Assembly: GCA_020747015.1 (NCBI GenBank)
Contig: JAGTJM010000021.1
Span: 1 to 64,000 of the forward strand
Reading direction: 5' to 3'
Origin: Pyrenochaeta sp. MPI-SDFR-AT-0127
Taxonomy: Eukaryota > Ascomycota > Dothideomycetes > Pleosporales > Cucurbitariaceae
DNA: 64,000 bases
Under the pieces are notes generated by a model that was given only the letters and a program-made list of their open reading frames with translations, was not told the origin of the DNA and ran no database searches. Shown here piece after piece: positions 58,158 to 64,000 of this stretch. The first letter of the stretch is position 1. Each line of letters opens with the position of its first letter. The position numbers were made by a program, and so were the translations under genes.

Positions 58158-60709
58158 TTGTGATGGATGATGCCCACAGATCTTGAATCATGGAATGCAA
58201 TCTTTCAGCATGGATTGTGTGGGAGAAGGAGAACAGTGCGGGACGAAGTGAGCATGGGTTTCGGCATGGGTTATGGACTACACTATCGTGTCCAAGACTG
58301 GTGTATGTCCGCCCTCCGCTTCGCCACATCACCGCTTGCGCTACCTGATGGAACCTGCTTACCACCGTCTGGGCATGAATGGTCATAATTTACGAAGCTG
58401 CACTTCTGATTTGACAGTTTTAGTCACGTATTCGATCCAACCGCCCCAGTAAGCAGAGATCTGGGCGAATAAAACTTTACGCCCGACACCACCAGTTCTG
58501 CAGTGACTAGTCGACAACTTTTAGTTCATTTACACGGAACCCTGAGCAATAAATGTCATAGTGTGTTGGGTTAGGAAGGATGTCCAAGCCACTGCCTCTC
58601 GTGAAGCGATTACTCCGAGAACGCCTTGGATCGGTTCACATCCAATGAAAGCTCCATCAGAGTTGAAGGACGGCTCCCGAAAACGAAAAGGCTAACATAA
58701 TCCTTTTCGCTTAAACTGATTTCGGGTTGGGCGTGCGATGGATGCCTATCCAGATGGTCGAAGAATAGCAGTTGAGGTCAGCCAACGTGATAACTTACCG
58801 CACCAGGCCTCCATAGAATGCTGTCAGCCAAGTGCAACCTGGCTATCGGGCGCCAAACGCGTGCGCCCCAAAGCCACGGCCGAATATGGTAAATTCAAGC
58901 TGTTGGTATACAGCCTCGACACCCTTTTTTCTGGCGCGCCAGGTGCAGCTTTTACGTCACAACACATCATTTGCCCTGAGGAGCGCCCGACGAACCCGTG
59001 TCTGCACAAGGCCTATAGATCATGTTTCCCAACGGAGCCTACGCATGACGCAGGGTAAGCAAGGATTCCTAATTTGGGCACCTGTAGTGACTAAAATGCC
59101 GGCATGATGACAGGAACTCACCCAGCTGGATGTGTTCCCTGGTAGGTGTGCAATGAAATATTGCGTCGTTGACCAATCCTGGTGCGCAAGCAGCGTCAAA
59201 GTCAGAGTGCCTGACGGAGCAGAAGCCTCGCTAATCTGACGGCGGTGGTTCCCGTATTGAGTTGGAGGTCAGGGCGGTTTTGGAGGCTGAGGGTGGTCAG
59301 ATTCGGGTACAAGCATTGCGGCGCAGACTTGTGGCGTTTTGGCCCTCACATCCTCCTGGTGCCAATAGACGCTAAGAAGGATTCAACGCTGGGTAGGCAA
59401 CCAGATATAGGATTGAACTTTGCGAAAGTAGTATTTTTATGCCAAGGTTGATTTCAGGCCACTGTTGGTGAAGAAGCCAATATTGACAATGGGCCATTTC
59501 AAGTTCTCCATTCCGCGGAGTTCCAACCGAAGGTTCTTCGCCTTGTCCATCAGCACGTCACTCGACCATGAATAAGAAAAAGATTGCAGTTGAAGCGGCC
59601 GCATGGAGCTAGATGTTAGTACCTATAACAAAAGATACCGAATAGGAGTCTCGGGTTTGCGCGTTCTTGTTCATGAAGGATAGATGGCATCCCAGGGTAT
59701 TGTGAAAAACTGGAATCGACACTATCTGGATATACTAGCATTTTCATGAAGCGACATGCAGTGTGTGCTGGCGTTCGTTCTCATCGCAATGCGATAGGTG
59801 CCCTCATGTTGAAATAACTTTTCGAAAGCGCGCCCTTGGACTGATTGAGCAATATGGGCTCATAGGCCCGAGCTAGTGGTGGGCGAATAGTACCTTGAGG
59901 ATCTACTCTTATACAACGAAGTAGGCAGGCGATCACTGCAACAAGTCTAGTGGCCCTTGAATAAGGTGGCCGAAGCGTCTTAAGTTGTATTGGAATCCCC
60001 TTTTGATATGTAGGTGGTGGCTAAACAGGATGTTGTATCGATTTATTGTGAGGCATGGCGTGTCCTAGGAGACGACTCTTGTTATGCACGTGCAGATGGA
60101 GTTGTTAGATAGAGGCATGCTAGGTACTCTAATTGTTAATCTTTGCAATCAAGTACAATTCTGTGGGTTCGTCCGAGTCGCATGCCGCAAGGGTGGCCCA
60201 AGATGTGTGGACGTGGGTAGCTCTCGTACGAGAACAGGACTGAGTCGATGGAAATAGAACCTGAGCAATGGCAACGGCGTGTTTCGACGGTAATGGGTCA
60301 TACTTGTGTACTGACTGCATTGTCGGGCTGCGGTCCTTTTGCTTCGCAGCGTCGGATAGTGGGGGTGTCGGTCCCGCGATTTCGCTCCGGAGCGCCTTCC
60401 CCGCAATCCCGCAGCACTACAGGATAATCACATTTCCAGCCAACGCTACCACATGCCCCAACGCGAAACGCACACGATACCGCCATGTGGCTTTTCATCA
60501 AAGAATGCGGCTGATCCGGCGATAGATTTGAGCTCCGCATTGCGGCCAAATTGAGGTAACGCATCACGACAGCCTCCGTACAATGTGACGTCCAGCCCTT
60601 TAGCAGTCCGTCTCCCCTCCATCCGAACTCTCCTCAGTCGACTCTCGACCACCAATTTCATCTGCAAGCGTCTGAATCTGGCTGGTCAATACAATCAATC
60701 AAATACACC
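58158..60709. other. Gene-free interval
   Basis: No gene recognised in 2.5 kb. Frames such as 58738-59058 and 60298-60567 show no motif. The final 100 bases are the promoter and leader of the monooxygenase gene. Confidence 0.45.
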
Positions 60710-62101
60710 ATGGCGAAACAATTAGATATTGTAATTGTCGGCGCAGGTCTCTCTGGACTTGCGGCATCCATCCAATGCGCCCTCTCTGGTCACTCGGTCA
60801 CGGTGCTCGAGAGCGCAAAGGAACTCGCTGAAGTATGCCGATCTTGAGTACCTCCTAAGCATTTTGTATTAATATACAATCCTCATAGGTCGGCGCAGGT
60901 CTCCAATTGACGCCCAATGCGACACGGCTGCTCCAGCAGTGGGGCGTGTACGACACCATCAAAGACCAAGTCTGCGAACCCATCACCCTCACAGTCCTCA
61001 ACTACCAGGGCAAGATCCTCGCGCAAGAAGACGGCTTCGATAGCAACATACGGCGCAAGTACGGCGCGCCCTTCTCAGACTGCCATCGCGTCGACCTGCA
61101 GCAGGCGCTGGTGAAGCGGGCGAGAGAGCTGAGCGTGACAGTGATTCTGAACGCAAAGGTATCAAGCCTGGACTTTGGGCGCGAGTCTGGAAGCAAAGCC
61201 ACAGTCATCGTGGACGGAGTCAAGGGCTATGAAGCAGATCTTGTAGTGGGCGCCGACGGGCTCTGGTCAACGTGTCGCTCCACTTTCCTCAGGCGCAAAG
61301 ACCCTCCACTTCCCACGGGCGATCTTGCATATCGCATTGTCATGAACATCGACCAGATCAAGGACCAAAAGCTGCGCGACATGGTGCAAAACCCTGCCTG
61401 TCGCTTCTGGGCGGGTCCTGACGCCCATGTGGTAGCGTACAGCATGCGTGGTGGGAACATGTACAACGTCGTTCTACTTGTGCCAGACGATCTTGAGGAG
61501 GGAGTCGCAAGGACGGCAGGCGACTTGGATGAGATGAGAAAGCTGTTCGACGGGTGGGATCCAGTGTTTGTGTCTCCACTCGATCATCATACCACTGCTA
61601 ACCGATGCCAGGCTAACCCAGCTGCTCGAGTGCGTTGACAGGGTCGACAAGTGGAAACTGATGCACCGTGAGGAGATGGAGTCATGGATTAATCCACAAA
61701 ACAACCTAGTCCTGATTGGCGACTCGTGCCACCCAATGCTTCCGTATCTTGCTCAGGGCGCAAACTCCTCAATCGAAGACGGCGCGGTGCTGGGACAACT
61801 CCTTTCCTCGGCGAATTTCACCTCAAAATCGCAGCTCCCAGATACTCTGCAACTCTTCCAACAGCTGCGGAAAGCAAGAGGCGAGGGCATCGTGCGGGAA
61901 ACATTCAAGCAGAGGAAAAGCTTCCATATGCGCAATGGGCCAGAGCAGGAGGAGCGCGATGAACTGATGTTACGTCAACTAGGCAAAGAGCTACAAGGCG
62001 CTTTCCCGAGTCGATGGACATGTCCAGAGGTGCAGCCTTGGCTGTATGGGTATGATGCAACAAAGGAGGTAGAGGCGGCAGTGAAGGCAAGAAAGTCATG
62101 A
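60710..62101 (+). CDS. FAD-dependent monooxygenase (salicylate-hydroxylase type)
   Basis: Three exons, 60710-60832, 60889-61565 and 61612-62101 (introns 56 and 46 nt), give 429 aa. The FAD Rossmann motif IVGAGLSGLAASIQCALSGH begins at residue 9. VGAGLQLTPNATRLLQQWG follows at the start of exon 2. The DG motif is VVGADGLWSTCR, and the second FAD motif is LIGDSCHPMLPYLAQGANSSIEDG. The set is diagnostic of group A flavin monooxygenases acting on aromatic or heterocyclic acids. The last intron uses a GTTTGT donor, chosen because it restores WDPVLTQLLECVDRVDKWKL, a strongly conserved stretch. No N-terminal targeting signal is seen, so it is probably cytosolic. Substrate unknown. Confidence 0.88.
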
Positions 62102-62886
62102 TAGCGTTGAGGAAAACGGATACTAGAATTGTAAAAGTTCCGACGCCAGCCTCGGATGTGTTCTAGAAGAGAGAAGAATCATTGGTCACTCCAGTCAACT
62201 GTTCAACGCTCATGTTTTGTTCTGATGGCTAACGGCGGGATCGCTTGTTACACCACCCTATTGTGAAACGCCCCCACTTGAACCGGCCGAGGCCGTCGCA
62301 TCATGGGCATGGATCAAAGGCCAGCCTTCCTCGACTATCTTACACACCGGTACGGCACAGCGCATCCTGTAATTGAAGGCCATGGTCGGCATTGGCTGCG
62401 AAGCCACTCGTAGCATGGCGATTGATGAACTTGGCCCCACTGGGCTAGTCCTCGACTAGTCATCGAGAAACCGATCAGCAAAAGCAAAGCACATGTTTTC
62501 GCCTGAAAGAATGTTTGCCATGCCGCCTTTCATCAAACTACGCTGCAAAAGAAACAACGCTATCTTGTTTCGAAACCTTGCTCAGCTACTTTCTCGTGCT
62601 TGGCTGCTGGCCTCATGGCCACACAGCAGGTGATGTGATGAGATGGCTCCGAGGAAGAAACAAATACAGCTAGATATAAAGAACGGCTGGTACGTGGGAA
62701 AATGGAGGTATCAACATCACATCCAGTTGATCAAGATTTTCCCATCAGGAATTCCAGACTTTCGTTTACTTTCGTCCTTCGCTGTGCTGTGCACTTACAT
62801 TCATTTTTACCAAGTCGACACTCGTTGATCGATCAAATCTTTCTCAGTAACTCCTACATCGACAATCGTATTCAAGAATCCTCAAG
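62102..62886. other. Intergenic, cutinase promoter
   Basis: No gene recognised. The two short frames at 62643-62890 overlap the cutinase leader and have no motif. Confidence 0.5.
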
Positions 62887-63963
62887 ATGAGATACACTTC
62901 CGCCCCTTTCGTCGCCCTTGCCGGCCTCGAACTCACTCATGCCCTCCCCTTCAACATACCCTCATTTTCTCTTCCTACTGGTGGCTTCGGCTCAGGCTCA
63001 GGCTCCAGCGGTCTGTCTGGTCTTCTCGGCGGTGGAAGCGGATTCAGTATCCCCAGTCTGCCTGCTGCGACGGGCACCCCTAGCTTCGGAAGCGGCTCTG
63101 GGTCTGGCCTGAGTGACTTGTTCAGCGGTGGTTTTGGATCAGGATCAGGCGCTGGCGGTCTTCTATCCGGTGGAGGCAGTGGTCTTGGAAGCGGACTCGG
63201 GTCACAGACTGGGGATGAGGCTGTGCAGGCCACAGCAACGCCGAGCAAGACGGGTGGAGCTGCGGCTCCAACATCTGCTCCTACAGGTGAGGCAGGTGGT
63301 AGTACAGGTGGATCTGGAACGGTCGGCGCCAACTGCACGCCCCAGGGCAGCGCGGGCAGGGGCACCGAGAATGGCGTGAAGTCTGGAAACTGCTGCACTG
63401 ACATGACTGTCATCTTCGCCCGCGGGACTGGAGAGACCGGCAACGTCGGAACCGTGACTGGGCCGCCCATGTTCGCAGCCCTGAGGCAGAAGCTGGGCGC
63501 AAACCGTGTCACTGTGCAAGGTGTCGATTATCCTGCTTCCTTTGCTGTAAGTGGTCTTCCCCTCCTGACTTGTTATCAATACTAATTCCTGGCACAGGGG
63601 AACGCAAACCAAGGCGGAGACGGGGGCAAGATCATGGCGGGACTCGTCACAACCGCACTCTCACAATGCCCAGATACCAAAATCATCGTGTCAGGCTACA
63701 GCCAGGGCGGCATGGTTGTTCACAACGCATTCAGGAACGGACTTACTTCATCCAATGTTGCCGGCGCTGTCCTGTTTGGGGATCCATTGAAGCGTTCACC
63801 TGTCGGCGATTTGCCTACAAACAAGGTCAAGCAATTCTGTGGCACGTCTGACACCATCTGTGGCGGAGGCGGCGACGGTGGAGCAACAGGGGGCCACATA
63901 AGCTATGGTTCTAGTGCGGACGCGGCTGCTACGTTCGCGATTCAGGCAGCTGGTCTGGCATAG
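62887..63963 (+). CDS. Secreted cutinase with Gly/Ser-rich N-terminal extension
   Basis: Two exons, 62887-63546 and 63598-63963 (51-nt intron), give 341 aa. A signal peptide ends near LTHALP. Residues about 27-110 are low complexity, dominated by GSGSG and SGLSGLL/GGG repeats, followed by a Thr/Pro/Ala/Gly linker to about 150. The cutinase domain then shows TVIFARGTGETGNVGTVTGPP (oxyanion region), VQGVDYPASFAG across the intron, the nucleophile GYSQGGMVV, the catalytic Asp in CGTSDTICGG and the catalytic His in GGHISYGS. Four or more Cys fit the conserved disulfides. Cutinases hydrolyse plant cutin or other polyesters outside the cell. The N-terminal extension is longer than in classical cutinases (about 220 aa). 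Confidence 0.92.
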
Positions 63964-64000
63964 GATGTCAAAGGCAAGTATTCAGGGAGTAGAAATGGAT
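63964..64000. other. 3' flank of cutinase gene
   Basis: Only 37 bases of downstream sequence; nothing to report. Confidence 0.5.

Noticed and set aside
62937..63512. 191-codon Pro-rich minus-strand frame
   Set aside because: It is the antisense of the Gly/Ser-rich repeats of the cutinase gene.
1..64000. CRISPR arrays, prophage, bacterial operons, rRNA genes
   Set aside because: Nothing of the kind was seen; gene structure is eukaryotic throughout.

Overview
The window looks like nuclear DNA of a filamentous ascomycete (Pezizomycotina; a Dothideomycete is my guess, not shown). The reasons are monocistronic genes on both strands, introns of mostly 46-75 nt with GTRNGT donors and CTAAC-like branch points, fungal families (HET, 2EXR, MARVEL, Zn2Cys6, cutinase, isoamyl-alcohol-oxidase-type flavoenzymes), long gene-poor AT-rich stretches and many decayed genes. 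All exon joins were derived by hand from splice signals and reading-frame continuity.

Layout. From 0 to 20 kb is a decaying accessory region. Its intact genes are a secreted protein of unknown function (2.6-3.8 kb), a MARVEL-type membrane protein (8.1-9.1 kb) and a SAM methyltransferase (17.3-18.3 kb). Between them lie relics: a peptidylarginine deiminase gene whose first 43 codons are inverted about 1 kb away from the rest, a HET-domain gene with point stops and two frame changes, a dynamin-type GTPase fragment, a 2EXR/F-box-like relic and two single-frame relics of unknown family. At 20.4-22.3 kb is an intact secreted bicovalent-FAD oxidoreductase.

At 24.1-26.0 kb two adjacent same-strand genes encode an adenylate isopentenyltransferase (IPT) and a LONELY-GUY-type phosphoribohydrolase (LOG), a complete two-step cytokinin module. 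After about 5.4 kb of gene-free, AT-rich DNA comes a dense biosynthesis-type cluster (31.4-53 kb): P450, P450, SDR, P450, secreted GMC oxidoreductase, 14-TM-type MFS exporter and two related fungal transcription factors. No PKS, NRPS or terpene synthase is present. The IPT is the only scaffold- or prenyl-forming enzyme nearby, so a modified cytokinin or other prenylated product is a reasonable hypothesis. GCGGAC elements, some as inverted CGG-N4-CCG pairs, recur upstream of the cluster genes and of the IPT gene.

The right end (56.4-64 kb) holds a MoCo-sulfurase-like PLP enzyme without a MOSC domain, a salicylate-hydroxylase-type FAD monooxygenase and a secreted cutinase with a Gly/Ser-rich N-terminal region. 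A short internal TTAGGG tract lies between the exporter and the first regulator.
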